From NCBI GenBank assembly GCA_020722685.1, contig DYKH01000023.1, positions 1-51,055 on the forward strand: a stretch of DNA of 51,055 nucleotides. Reading direction: 5' to 3'. Positions within the stretch are counted from its first letter, which is position 1, and each line of letters starts with the position of its first letter. The position numbers were made by a program, and so were the translations under genes. The DNA is from Caldithrix sp. GTDB lineage: Bacteria; KSB1; UBA2214; DYKH01. This document shows, piece after piece, positions 35,958-45,508 of the stretch. The notes below the pieces were generated by a model. That model made no database searches. It had not been told where the DNA came from and worked only from the letters and a program-made list of their open reading frames with translations.

Positions 35958-36284
35958 AGGATGCTGACAGTCAAGTCGCAAGCTGCAAATCTCAGGTTGC
36001 AGTTCGCGGGTCGCTGTCGTTCCAAACGACTTTTGTTCATACTAAGGTTTTGAAAATGCCCTCCGCTCCCGTAAAAAGTACTGTCGGGCAAGAGTTCTTT
36101 TACTGTAAAGTAGGCGATCTGCCAAAGAAGGTCAGCCTATTCTTTTGGAAGGATTAAAACAAGCCACTTGTTCACGAATTCCCTGAAAGGCGGAAGCCTT
36201 AATTCCAGAATTCACCCTTCAGGATTTCGATCTGATTAGCACACTTTTCATGTTGTTGGACAATTAGAGGATTTGAAATAATCA
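35958..36284. other. Spacer of about 330 bases within the exopolysaccharide run
   Basis: No gene recognised. Short inverted repeats occur (CTGCAA ... TTGCAG near 35985-36005, AGTAGGC ... GCCTATT near 36108-36142, CCTGAA ... TTCAGG near 36183-36224). An internal promoter for the downstream biosynthesis genes could lie here. Confidence 0.4.
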
Positions 36285-37793
36285 ATGTACAGCATGGCAC
36301 TCAAAAGGCTCAATAACAAAGGCGCTGGCTTTTTCTTGCCGTTGGCGGCAATTGCCGTCAGCGTCTCCGCAGCATTATATGCCTTATGGTCGCTGGAGCT
36401 CAAATGGGCTTTGTTCGGCTTTATGGGCTTGCTCTTTCCGTTCGTTTTGGCCATGGTGCCCAACGTGCAACGCTTCTTGCTGGGTCTGTTGATCTTTGTC
36501 ATACCGCTGAATGTGGACTATAATTTTCTGCTGCACCCCAGTCCCGGCGGCGCCGACGCCATCAGCCTCGGTTTGACTGACATATTGCTTGTCGCTCTGA
36601 TAGGCCACTGGCTCATGCAAACGGTCCAGTTCAAACGCCCGGGCGCCATCAGGTTTTTCCCGGCGATTACCTGGCCCAGCTTGGCCTTAATCGTGATGAG
36701 CGGAATTTCCACGCTGGCGGCGAAGGATCTGCTCTGGAGCGCCTTTGATCTCATCAACTTTGCCAAGGCGCTGCTGTTTTTCTTTTTTCTCGCCAACAAT
36801 CTGCGCCGACGGGAAGACATAGCTTTCGTGCTCCAGGCTTTCTTCCTCGGATTGCTGGTGCAAACGCTCATCATAGCCATGCAATACTACAAAGGGGCCA
36901 ACATCGGATTGTTAGGTTTAGGAGAACCCAGCACCGTGTTGGCCTTTGAGATGGAGATGGCGGACATTGCCAGACCCGGAGGCACCATCGGCCACTGCAA
37001 TCACTTGGCAAGATACATCGGATTGCTGTTGCCAATCGCCTATGTTCTGAGCTTTGTGGCCAAGTCCCGCTCACAAAGGTGGCTTGCCGGCTTGACTTCC
37101 ATCGCCGGGACGGTGGCGCTCATCTACACCCTAACTCGTAGCTCATGGTTGGCATTGGGTCTTTCCATCGCTCTCATGTTGGCGTACATGTTCGTGCATC
37201 GATTGTTCAGCATGCGCATCCTGAGCAAAGTATGTTTTGCATTCCTCCTCTTGGCCGGCGTCATCGCTCTTTTCAGCCAGGTCATTTGGGGAAGACTGAC
37301 GACCTACGACCTGGGCTCTGCGAAAACCCGTGTGACGACTGCCAGAGTTGCCTGGAAGATCATTCAAGACCACCCGCTCATCGGCATCGGCATCAATAAC
37401 TACGGCTCCGTGCTGCCAAAGTATTGGAGTGCGGAAGACCGTTTCACCAAACGCGCTGCGGTGCATAACACCTATCTACTTTACGCGGCGGAGATCGGCC
37501 TGATTGGATTCGCCGCATTTCTTTGGCTCATCATCAGCCTCTTTTTGCGCATTCGCAAGGCCATGCACGGCCGCTCGCAATATCTCACCGCGGTGGCGAT
37601 CGGCGTGATGGGCAGCTTTGCCGGCTTTGCCCTGGCCGCTTTGGCCGACAAAAGCTATAAAGAGAATTTCACCCTCCTCTTGGTTTTCTGGGGATTGGCG
37701 GCGATTATCGAGGCCATCATTCGACTGGACGAGGACTATAGGCAAACGACTTTGGCGCTGCTTGGCAGCAGAAAAGTACACTATGAACTCTAA
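36285..37793 (+). CDS. Wzy/WaaL-like O-antigen polymerase or ligase
   Basis: A 502-residue integral membrane protein with ten or more hydrophobic helices. It has a periplasmic loop containing LGSAKTRVTTARVAWKIIQD and HPLIGIGINNYG. RVTTARVAW and HPLxGxGxxN followed by AVHNTYLLYAAEIGLIG are characteristic of the Wzy_C family. It would polymerise repeat units delivered by the flippase at 38918. The start ATG at 36285 has only a distant AGAGGA, so an internal start at 36294 is possible. It overlaps the following methyltransferase gene by 11 bases. Confidence 0.85.
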   Translation: MYSMALKRLNNKGAGFFLPLAAIAVSVSAALYALWSLELKWALFGFMGLLFPFVLAMVPNVQRFLLGLLIFVIPLNVDYNFLLHPSPGGADAISLGLTDILLVALIGHWLMQTVQFKRPGAIRFFPAITWPSLALIVMSGISTLAAKDLLWSAFDLINFAKALLFFFFLANNLRRREDIAFVLQAFFLGLLVQTLIIAMQYYKGANIGLLGLGEPSTVLAFEMEMADIARPGGTIGHCNHLARYIGLLLPIAYVLSFVAKSRSQRWLAGLTSIAGTVALIYTLTRSSWLALGLSIALMLAYMFVHRLFSMRILSKVCFAFLLLAGVIALFSQVIWGRLTTYDLGSAKTRVTTARVAWKIIQDHPLIGIGINNYGSVLPKYWSAEDRFTKRAAVHNTYLLYAAEIGLIGFAAFLWLIISLFLRIRKAMHGRSQYLTAVAIGVMGSFAGFALAALADKSYKENFTLLLVFWGLAAIIEAIIRLDEDYRQTTLALLGSRKVHYEL

Positions 37794-38703
37794 AGAAATT
37801 TCGCAATACATCGGTAAGAGCGCTTTGCTGAGGAAGGCGGCATACTTTTTCATCAAAATCACTACGCTGCGCGAATGGTACGTTCGCAAGGCGTTGCGCG
37901 AGGTCTTCTCCTCCCTGCCGCCGAACTTTAGCTTCCTCGACGCCGGCAGCGGTATGGGCCAGCACGTCATTGAAACGGCACAAAGGTATCCGCAGGCCGG
38001 AATCGCCGGCATCGAGATCGATGGAGAAGCGGTGGTCGACTGCAATGATTTTGTCAAAAGGAGCCGTATTCGCAACGCCCGATTCATGGCCGGAGACATC
38101 GCAGACTTTTCTCAAGACCGCGCATTCGACGCCATCCTTTGCTGTAGCGTGCTCGAACATATCGAAGAGGATGTGAAAGTGCTCGCCGGCTTTTACCGGT
38201 CTTTGAAAATTGGCGGGCGTTTGATCGTCTACGTGCCCACCCGTGAACAGCGCGTGCTGGCCTCGCTGGAGCGGAAAATTCATTCGATTGTAAAACGTGC
38301 CAAAGCGCCGCTGCCGCACAACCACGTGCGTTACTATCGCGTTGATGAGCTGGTCAGCAAGCTGCAAGCTGCGGGTTTCAGGATAGTCAGCACCAAGATC
38401 ACCTATGGGCCCTATGGACGGCTTGCCTATGACATCGTGACCAGCGTTCAGTACAGTCCTCTTTTCAAATGGCTTTTTCCGCTCTACCTCGCATTGGTGC
38501 ATCCGTTCGTGTTGTTGCTGATGTGGGCGGATTTCAAAAAGACGAACAAGGAGGGGAATGGATTGATGATCGTCGCTCAAAAAGCAGCGCGAGTTAAGCA
38601 AGCTGGAAAGTATAAGCCAAAAATTAATGCGGCCGTTGTTCCACCGAAAGGTTGGTACCCTCTGGGTACAAAAGTCAACCATGAATATGAACGAGCCGCT
38701 TAG
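37783..38703 (+). CDS. Class I SAM-dependent methyltransferase
   Basis: A 306-residue protein. The SAM-binding motif I is FSFLDAGSGMGQHVIE (about 46-61), followed by an acidic end of the second strand in IAGIEIDGEAV, and motif LCCSVLEHIEEDVKVLAGFY. Predicted hydrophobic segments near the C-terminus (LFPLYLALVHPFVLLLMW) suggest membrane association. It probably methylates a sugar or lipid-linked intermediate. The ATG at 37783 lies inside the end of the polymerase gene (ATGAACTCTAA), giving an 11-base overlap and likely translational coupling. Confidence 0.8.
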   Translation: MNSKEISQYIGKSALLRKAAYFFIKITTLREWYVRKALREVFSSLPPNFSFLDAGSGMGQHVIETAQRYPQAGIAGIEIDGEAVVDCNDFVKRSRIRNARFMAGDIADFSQDRAFDAILCCSVLEHIEEDVKVLAGFYRSLKIGGRLIVYVPTREQRVLASLERKIHSIVKRAKAPLPHNHVRYYRVDELVSKLQAAGFRIVSTKITYGPYGRLAYDIVTSVQYSPLFKWLFPLYLALVHPFVLLLMWADFKKTNKEGNGLMIVAQKAARVKQAGKYKPKINAAVVPPKGWYPLGTKVNHEYERAA

Positions 38704-38917
38704 TTAGCAAGTCTGAAGACGAGAGTTCAGAGCGCTGTCCGAAGACATCTTCTTTGTCATGTGTTTTCGATTTTGCGATTCTGCGGCAAAAAGAGAAAGC
38801 CGCTTAATAGCGGACGGCCTGTAGTTGAAAGCAGTCCTTTTTACACTTCAATTTTCCAGCGTGCCGAGTCAGCCGCACGCTGTCAGCAAAATTGCTGGAA
38901 AGAATAAAAAGAATAAA

Positions 38918-40342
38918 ATGTCAATAGCACGATCCATAATCACCAACACTGCCACGCGATTTGTCGCTGAGCTGATCAATCGCCTGGGCGCGGCCGTATT
39001 TTGGATCCTGGCGGCGCGATATTTGGGCGCCGGTGGACTCGGCTCCTTGGCCTTTGCACTTTCGCTTTTCTCGTTGTTCGAAACCATCGCCACCATGGGC
39101 CTCGGCTCGGTGGTGGCGCGGGAAGCAGCCCGCGACTCAAAGTCAGCCGGTCGTTATTTCGGTCAGAGTATGCTGCTCGGATTTGCCAGCTCGATAATCT
39201 GTTTGCTACTCATGATTGGCGTCACGGCGCTCCTGAACCCCAGCAAGGACACCTTCTTGGCTGCCTCGATCATGGCCGTTTCCATATTACCGGCGTCCGG
39301 ATTTTATTGGAGCAAAACCATTCTCTGGTCGGCGGAAAAAATGGGCTACATCGCCATTGCCCGCACAGCGGAAAATGCCTTCAAGATCGCTGCCGGGTTG
39401 GCGGTATTGTTGGCGGGCATGGGCCTGCGGGAAATCGTGCTGGTTCTGGCCCTGAGCAAAGTCATCTCCTTCGTGATTTGCTTTGTAGCCGCTGTTTATC
39501 GGGTCGCAGCACCGGTCTGGCGAATCCATCTTGGCACCATCAAGTATCTCTTGCGCCAGGCGCCGTCCTTTTCGCTGATTGCCATTTTCAATGCGCTTTT
39601 CTGGTCGGTGTCGGTGATCTTGTTGACCAAGCTGGCCGGCGAAGCTGAAGCAGGAATCTTTGGTGCAGCCTACAAGCTGGTGGATATTTGGCTATCGTTT
39701 GTCTTTTCTTATGGACAAGCGCTTTTCCCCATCGCCTCGCGCACCAGCATAACCGATCCGCAGCTCTTTCAGCGGCTGTGCAAAAAATCCATGAAGTACG
39801 TCTCGTTGTTGACGCTCGCCATAGCCGCCGGCACCAGCATGTTGGCGCACAAGCTGGTCCCCGTTTTCTATGGCGAGGCCATGCTGGAAGCCGCTCCGGT
39901 GCTCACACTGCTGATATGGATTCTGGTGCCGTTTGCCAACGTACCCGTGTTGGCCTATTCACTGGTGAGCCATCATTTGCAGCGGTTCGACTTGGCCGCC
40001 AATGTGATTGCCACCGCGATCGTCACTGCTTCCAGTCTTTTCCTGATTCCGCCCTTTGGCGCTCAGGGCGCGACCATCGCCCTGCTGTTAGGATGCATGA
40101 CCTTTTTTGCTATAGAATTCTATTCAGTCGAAAGAGCTTTATTTCAGATAGAAATGTCATGGAAGTATCTCAAGCCGATTATGGGCGTAGCCATTATGTC
40201 TTGGGCGCTCTTTCTGCTTCGGGACAGCAATCTGATCTTGGCCGCCCTCATCGGTGCTGCGATCTATCTGCTCTTCTTGTGGCAGACCAAAGTGATTTCC
40301 AAGTCTGAGCTCCACTCGATGGCATTCCAGAACAGCTCTTGA
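38918..40342 (+). CDS. Wzx-like polysaccharide flippase (MOP superfamily)
   Basis: A 474-residue membrane protein with about 12-14 helices, of the oligosaccharide flippase family. Typical parts are NTATRFVAELINRLGAAVFW at the N-terminus, AARYLGAGGLGSLAFALSLF, and the amphipathic loops between helices. It would move lipid-linked repeat units across the inner membrane. I chose the ATG at 38918, because the residues before it (from a TTG at 38825) do not resemble a flippase N-terminus. The ribosome binding site is poor. Its partner is the Wzy-like polymerase at 36285. Confidence 0.85.
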   Translation: MSIARSIITNTATRFVAELINRLGAAVFWILAARYLGAGGLGSLAFALSLFSLFETIATMGLGSVVAREAARDSKSAGRYFGQSMLLGFASSIICLLLMIGVTALLNPSKDTFLAASIMAVSILPASGFYWSKTILWSAEKMGYIAIARTAENAFKIAAGLAVLLAGMGLREIVLVLALSKVISFVICFVAAVYRVAAPVWRIHLGTIKYLLRQAPSFSLIAIFNALFWSVSVILLTKLAGEAEAGIFGAAYKLVDIWLSFVFSYGQALFPIASRTSITDPQLFQRLCKKSMKYVSLLTLAIAAGTSMLAHKLVPVFYGEAMLEAAPVLTLLIWILVPFANVPVLAYSLVSHHLQRFDLAANVIATAIVTASSLFLIPPFGAQGATIALLLGCMTFFAIEFYSVERALFQIEMSWKYLKPIMGVAIMSWALFLLRDSNLILAALIGAAIYLLFLWQTKVISKSELHSMAFQNSS

Positions 40343-40548
40343 ATTCATGAGAGCCTCTTGCCAAGGAAGTGGTCTTCCTTGTCCTGAACAAAGCATTTGA
40401 TTTTCCCTTTATCGCAGCGGGACAGCCCTCACATTTGACCGCTCATCATCGGCAAGATAGTCGGGGGGCCGATGTAGGTTCTGTTGACAAAACGAGGCAT
40501 CCCAGCGTAAAGTGACACCTTTTGCATCGCAACTTTGTAAGGCAAACA

Positions 40549-41592
40549 ATGAACATGAGACCGAGAATCTCTGTAATCATTCCCACCCGAAACCGGCTTG
40601 AAACCTTAAAAAGGGTTTTACAGGCGTTGGAAAAGCAGGATTGTTCCCGCTACAGTTTCGAGGTCATCGTAGTGGATGACGCCTCCGACGACCCGACGCC
40701 GACTTTTCTGCGCGACTTTGCCGAACGAACGGCCTTGGCTTTTTCCTTTTTGCCGGGCAAAGGCCAGACAGCCGGGGCAGCACGCAACGTAGGCCTGGCC
40801 AAAGCTCAGGGGGACTCGATTCTCTTTTTGGACGCGGACACCATCCCCCAACCCGACCTGGTTCGCCGGCACCTGCAATTTCAGAACGGATTATCGAAGA
40901 ACGTAGATTGCCTCATGGGCCGAGTACGCATGGCTCCAGAGCTGGCGACTGTAGATCAGGCTCGCTTGTGGGAGACCGACCTGGCGCTCCCCGATGACGG
41001 CAGCAAAGAAGTAGATTTTTGGGATTTTCGTACCGCTAACACTTCTTTGAAGCGGATCGCCTACGAATGGGTAGGCGGATTCAATTCCAAGCTCGAAGCC
41101 AGCGAAGATACCGAATTAGCTTACCGTTTGGCCAAAAAGGGAGTGCACTTTTACTACGATGCCTCGATCCTTGCCACGCACTATCACCCGATGTCTTTAG
41201 CGGACTATTTGCGCAAAGGCGCCATGTACGGACGAGCAGTCGCCCATTGGTGCCAAGCAAGCCCTGAACTGCGTCGTCAATTGGCGCTGCGCTATGGCGT
41301 CTATGTACCGGAATTCCCCCTTGTCAAGAAAGCAAAATATGTGTTCCGCAGCGTGTGTGTCAATCGGCTGACCTTGCCAATAATCTTAATGCTCGGCAGA
41401 GTCAGCAGAACGTTCTGGTTTGGACTGTCCCATGCGATCTATCAGTGTGCGTACCGCTACCACACGCGCAAGGCATTTCGTCAGGCTTTGCACCCCGCAT
41501 TCAGGCCAGCATCCGGACACATCCTTCCTGCGAATCCGATGGGCGCCGCCCATCATCGCACTCTTAACGTTGCAACCAGTCGAGAGCTTTGA
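40549..41592 (+). CDS. Family 2 glycosyltransferase
   Basis: A 347-residue GT-A enzyme. It has the family 2 start PRISVIIPTRNRLETL, VIVVDDASDD, and the DxD-type motif ILFLDADTIPQP. A later EDTELAYRLAKKG motif supplies the likely catalytic base region. A C-terminal hydrophobic part (LPIILMLGRVSR) may associate with the membrane. It transfers a sugar to the growing repeat unit; donor and acceptor cannot be told from sequence. AAGG lies six bases before the ATG. Its TGA is one base from the next gene's ATG. Confidence 0.88.
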   Translation: MNMRPRISVIIPTRNRLETLKRVLQALEKQDCSRYSFEVIVVDDASDDPTPTFLRDFAERTALAFSFLPGKGQTAGAARNVGLAKAQGDSILFLDADTIPQPDLVRRHLQFQNGLSKNVDCLMGRVRMAPELATVDQARLWETDLALPDDGSKEVDFWDFRTANTSLKRIAYEWVGGFNSKLEASEDTELAYRLAKKGVHFYYDASILATHYHPMSLADYLRKGAMYGRAVAHWCQASPELRRQLALRYGVYVPEFPLVKKAKYVFRSVCVNRLTLPIILMLGRVSRTFWFGLSHAIYQCAYRYHTRKAFRQALHPAFRPASGHILPANPMGAAHHRTLNVATSREL

Positions 41593-41593
41593 T

Positions 41594-42865
41594 ATGCGTA
41601 TTCTGATGACCAATTGGCTTTATGCCCCAGAATTTTCCGGCGCGGCTTTGCAGTGCCATCGCCTGTCCTTGCAGCTTGCCAAGCTTGGGGCAAGAGTAGA
41701 GATTCTGGCCGGCACAGACGACGATCATCTAGTCGGGCGCAGCGAAGTGGACGGCATCCCCGTGATTCGGGTGTTGCGCAACAAATCGACGCTGTATCAC
41801 CACTTGCAGTTTGGCTGGAATCTGTTTCGGTATATTCTGAGCCATAGAGCCCACTACGATCTTTTGCATTCGCACGGTTTCTTGGCTCCCGTGAGCTTGG
41901 CAGCAAAAGTGACCGGCTTGCCGCTGGTGCAAAAGATCACCAACCTGCAAGTCGATGACCCCATCGCCGTGCGCAGCCGCAGTTTGGGAGGTCTGCAATT
42001 CCGGCTCTATCGCCAAGCCAACACATTAATTGCCACCTCAAGGCTGTTGGAGAACATTTGTCGCGAAAGCCTGTTGGATGAAACTCAAGTGGCAAGAATT
42101 CCAAACGGCGTGGACAAAGACGTGTTCAGCCCGCCCACTGAGGGAGAAAAGAGCCGCATGCGGCAGAAATATAACCTTCCCGCGGACAGAACCATCATGC
42201 TGACGGTCGGCACCGTCAGCGCCACGAAGGGGATGGACATGCTCATCCGGGCGTTCTATACTCTGCTGCAGAACTTGCAGTCGGAGCCCTTGCTTCTGGT
42301 CGTAGGGCCGCACAGTTGCGCACGAGGGTTTTGCTGCAACGATCCCGGCACCGAGAGATTTTCGCGCTGGGTGAGCGCCTTGGTGGAAGAATACCATTTG
42401 CAGCAATCGGTGCGATTTGAGGGCATTCAGCCGCAGGTGCACGAGTACATGAAGGCGGCGGACATTTACATTCATCCCAGCCGGCGGGAAGGCCAACCCA
42501 ATGCCTTGTTGGAAGCCATGTCCTGCGGACTGCCGACGGTTGCCAATTTAATCCCCGGCATAACCGACGAGGTGCTGCAATCGGGAAAATTCGGATACCT
42601 CGTCGATGGCGAAGAAACCGGAATGTTTGCCGCCGCTCTAAGGGTGCTCGTTAACAATCCCTCGTTGCGAGCCAGGCTTGGCCAAAACGCCCGCGCCGAG
42701 ATTCTGCAAAGGTACGATATCGCCCAAATCGCCAGACAATATATGCAGCTTTATCGTCGGCTCGTTTATGATAAAGAAATCAGAATAAGCCGGGCCAAGA
42801 CGCATACCGCCCGCAAGAACAATTTCAGCGTGGAACACAAACGGATCGAACAAAAGCGTGATTGA
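41594..42865 (+). CDS. Family 4 glycosyltransferase
   Basis: A 423-residue GT-B enzyme. The N-terminal domain starts MRILMTNWLYAPEFSGAA, typical of GT4. The C-terminal donor domain has LTVGTVSATKGMDMLIRAF, VRFEGIQPQVHEYMKAADIY and HPSRREGQPNALLEAMSCGL, with the E-x7-E region at EGQPNALLE. A basic tail of about 30 residues follows the usual end. The start at 41594 comes one base after the preceding TGA. Likely adds another sugar to the repeat unit. Confidence 0.9.
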   Translation: MRILMTNWLYAPEFSGAALQCHRLSLQLAKLGARVEILAGTDDDHLVGRSEVDGIPVIRVLRNKSTLYHHLQFGWNLFRYILSHRAHYDLLHSHGFLAPVSLAAKVTGLPLVQKITNLQVDDPIAVRSRSLGGLQFRLYRQANTLIATSRLLENICRESLLDETQVARIPNGVDKDVFSPPTEGEKSRMRQKYNLPADRTIMLTVGTVSATKGMDMLIRAFYTLLQNLQSEPLLLVVGPHSCARGFCCNDPGTERFSRWVSALVEEYHLQQSVRFEGIQPQVHEYMKAADIYIHPSRREGQPNALLEAMSCGLPTVANLIPGITDEVLQSGKFGYLVDGEETGMFAAALRVLVNNPSLRARLGQNARAEILQRYDIAQIARQYMQLYRRLVYDKEIRISRAKTHTARKNNFSVEHKRIEQKRD

Positions 42866-43562
42866 CGTAAAGATGCCTGACACCGAATTGACAATGAATC
42901 GCTACCAACCGCAGATTGAGACCTTTCAGCGCATCGTGCAAAGGTATCGCGGCTTCGAATCCTTGCGCCGAGTTTTGGACTTGGGCTGCGGCAAGGGCCT
43001 CGAAACGGCTTATTTGCACCGGTTAACAGGCGCGCAAGCTTTCGGCATCGATGTGAATCAAGAATTCGATCCTTGGGCTAGCAACGTTGCCTGGCTTGCG
43101 AACTATGACGGTGAACACATCCCTTTTCCCGCTGATTTTTTTGACGCCGTTTATTCCTTTCACGTCCTTGAACACGTTGGTGAGCTGCAAAAGGTTCTCA
43201 CCGAAGTGCGCCGAGTGCTCAAACCGAAGGGCGTGGCCTACTTCGGAGTGCCAAACAAGCGCCGATTGTTGGGCTACTTTGGTATGTCCGACAAGTCTTT
43301 GGCCGACAAAATTCGGCAAAACTTGCTCGACTGGAAGCTACGTTTTTGTCACCGCTTTGAGAACGCTCTGGGAGCGCACGCCGGATTCAAGGAAGGCGAG
43401 CTGGTGCGGATGTTGGCCGCCTATTTCCCAAAAGTCATTCCGGTAACAGCGCAATACTATCAATACAAGCACGAGCGTTTGCGCAGCGCCTTTAAAATTT
43501 TAGCCCAAGTAGGACTACAGCAGCTAATTTGGCCGTCAGTATATGTTGTGTGCATCAAATGA
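42858..43562 (+). CDS. Class I SAM-dependent methyltransferase (type 11-like)
   Basis: A 234-residue protein. Motif I is RRVLDLGCGKGLETAYL (about 37-53), then AFGIDVNQEFD, and HIPFPADFFDAVYSFHVLEH with RVLKPKGVAYFGVPN, the standard methyltransferase_11 pattern. The GTG at 42858 overlaps the preceding gene's stop; an ATG at 42873 is an alternative with no better ribosome site. It follows a glycosyltransferase and probably modifies a sugar residue of the polymer. Confidence 0.8.
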   Translation: MIDVKMPDTELTMNRYQPQIETFQRIVQRYRGFESLRRVLDLGCGKGLETAYLHRLTGAQAFGIDVNQEFDPWASNVAWLANYDGEHIPFPADFFDAVYSFHVLEHVGELQKVLTEVRRVLKPKGVAYFGVPNKRRLLGYFGMSDKSLADKIRQNLLDWKLRFCHRFENALGAHAGFKEGELVRMLAAYFPKVIPVTAQYYQYKHERLRSAFKILAQVGLQQLIWPSVYVVCIK

Positions 43563-43571
43563 GGGGGCTGA

Positions 43572-43856
43572 ATGTTTTTATCCACTTCGAAGATACGGAG
43601 GCTTATTCACATGATCCGTCACTGGTCAGCCAAATGCGAAAAGATTTCTCACGGCATCATCTTGCCATGGGACGTCGCCACCCCCTCGGTGCCGACTGCC
43701 TCGCTGATTTACCAAGAAGGCTTTAGCGCCAGCAGCATCTTTGGCTCTTATCATATTTCGCGGAGTCAGCAATACCAATGGACCGCGTCGCTGATTCATT
43801 CGCGGTCAACGTCTGAGGCGAATGTCGAAGGTGACGAATTCCAGACAATCGGCTAA
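43572..43856 (+). CDS. Possible small hypothetical protein
   Basis: A 94-codon open frame directly after the methyltransferase stop, with GAGGGGG four bases before its ATG. The product begins with basic residues and ends EANVEGDEFQTIG. No family recognised and composition is not distinctive, so it may be a chance frame or a remnant. The region 43857-44119 after it shows no gene; it contains repeated GCGAA/GGCG-rich words and the ribosome site of the next gene. Confidence 0.3.
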   Translation: MFLSTSKIRRLIHMIRHWSAKCEKISHGIILPWDVATPSVPTASLIYQEGFSASSIFGSYHISRSQQYQWTASLIHSRSTSEANVEGDEFQTIG

Positions 43857-44119
43857 AGCCCATAGGCCCTTAAGAGTGAAATTCGTGCTTTTTTGGCAAA
43901 AAATCAAAACCGCTCATGAATGCGAACAGACGCGAATTTCCGGATTGGCGTTTATTGGCGTCCCTTCGCGCTTTAAAAACCTTTTTGGTTGCGGCTTGTG
44001 CGCGTTGGCGAAATCAATGCAAAACGCTTTTAACGGAGCGTGCCGGCAAAGCATGCTCCAACGCTAAGGTGGCAAAACAGGAGAAAAGGACTAATGCAAT
44101 TTGAAGGAACACCGGGGAT

Positions 44120-45481
44120 ATGAGCACAACGAATTTGACAAGCCTGAATCTTGGAACGACCCTCAACGGAGTTCGGAATATTCTGGTAAAGCGCCTCTTG
44201 AGCCCGTACGCCAGGTACAAGGAGTTTTTGCAGGAATCGCAGTGGTGGAGCGAAAAGCAATTGGCCGACTACCAGATTGAGCAGTTGCAGAGAACGGTCA
44301 AGCATGCCTACGCAAACGTCCCCTATTATCGCGGCGCTTTGGAGATTTACGACATTCGTCCGGAAAGCATTTCTTCTTTGAACGACATCATCGACTTGCC
44401 GGTCTTGGAGAAAGAACAGGTGCGCCGGCATCATGCCGAGATGGTGTCTAGGGCGGAAATCTTTCCGGTTCTGTACAAGTGTCACACCAGCGGTACTACC
44501 GGAAAACCTCTGACGCTTTATCGAGATTTGCGCAACGTCGGATTTGAGCGTGCCATCCTTGCCCGCCAATGGCAATGGGCCGGTTTGCAGCCAAAAGACC
44601 GCTACGCGACGCTCAAGGGCGAGATCACCTCTCCAGCAAAAATTGCACGCAAGGAGTATTGGGAGCTTAGCTTTGCGGAAAACAAGCTGATCATGTCTTC
44701 ATACCATCTTTCCGCCAAGACCATGGATCATTATTTGGCAGCTTTGCGAAAATACAGAATTCTCGGCATAGAAGGCTATCCGTCTTCGGTCTATGCCCTG
44801 GCGCGATTTCTGTTGGAGCGCGACCAACAACTGCCGATGAAGGCGATACTGACCACATCGGAGACCCTGACACAAAAGCAAAAGTCCGCCATCGAAAAAG
44901 CCTTTGCCTGCCGGGTCTTTGATTATTATGGAATGGCCGAGCGCGTGGCCGCCATTCACACCTGCGAGCACGGCCGTTATCATCTTGTTCCCGAATATAG
45001 TTTGGTCGAGCTCATCAAAACCGACCGTCTTGGCGATGGTTGCTTGGAGGTGGTAGGCACTACGTTTAATAATCGCGCCATGCCCTTGATTCGCTATCGC
45101 GTCGGCGACATCGTCAGGCCAGGAAACGAGCGCTGCCCCTGCGGCAGGGCCTATCCGGTCATCAAAAGCATCATCGGCAGAAAGGACGATTACATCGTCA
45201 CGCCGAGCGGAAAACTGGTTGGGCGGTTGGATCACATTTTCAAAGGCGTCCAGCATCTGGTGGAGGCGCAGCTCTATCAGCCGGACAAAGAACGGGTGGT
45301 GCTGCGCATCGTGGCCGATAAGGATTATCGTCGCAAAGACGGACAAGAAATTTTGGAAAAATTGCAGCAGCGGTTGGGAGAAGAGATGCTTCTGGAGATC
45401 GAAAGCGTGGCATCTATTCCCAGAAATGGTCGAGGAAAATTCAAGGCCGTAGTCTCAAGAGTGAATGGCTTTGCGGCTTGA
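44120..45481 (+). CDS. CapK/PaaK-like adenylate-forming enzyme
   Basis: A 453-residue protein of the phenylacetate-CoA ligase family branch found in capsule loci (CapK). It has the AMP-binding loop KCHTSGTTGKPLTLY (about 117-131), a YGMAERVAAIHTCEHG region (about 272), and IRYRVGDIVRPGN. The C-terminal part includes RKDDYIVTPSGKLVGRLDH, which closes the active site. A cysteine pair in ERCPCGRAYP is usual for this group. In polysaccharide loci it may activate an acyl group for attachment to a sugar, which is inference. AAGGA lies eleven bases before the ATG. Confidence 0.85.
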   Translation: MSTTNLTSLNLGTTLNGVRNILVKRLLSPYARYKEFLQESQWWSEKQLADYQIEQLQRTVKHAYANVPYYRGALEIYDIRPESISSLNDIIDLPVLEKEQVRRHHAEMVSRAEIFPVLYKCHTSGTTGKPLTLYRDLRNVGFERAILARQWQWAGLQPKDRYATLKGEITSPAKIARKEYWELSFAENKLIMSSYHLSAKTMDHYLAALRKYRILGIEGYPSSVYALARFLLERDQQLPMKAILTTSETLTQKQKSAIEKAFACRVFDYYGMAERVAAIHTCEHGRYHLVPEYSLVELIKTDRLGDGCLEVVGTTFNNRAMPLIRYRVGDIVRPGNERCPCGRAYPVIKSIIGRKDDYIVTPSGKLVGRLDHIFKGVQHLVEAQLYQPDKERVVLRIVADKDYRRKDGQEILEKLQQRLGEEMLLEIESVASIPRNGRGKFKAVVSRVNGFAA

Positions 45482-45508
45482 ATCGCGCTCGTCCGCAGGA
45501 GGAGCATC

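Noticed and set aside
42858..43562. tRNA or other small RNA genes in the spacers of the polysaccharide run
   Set aside because: No cloverleaf-like set of stems or TTCGAATCC-type sequence was seen in the spacers examined.
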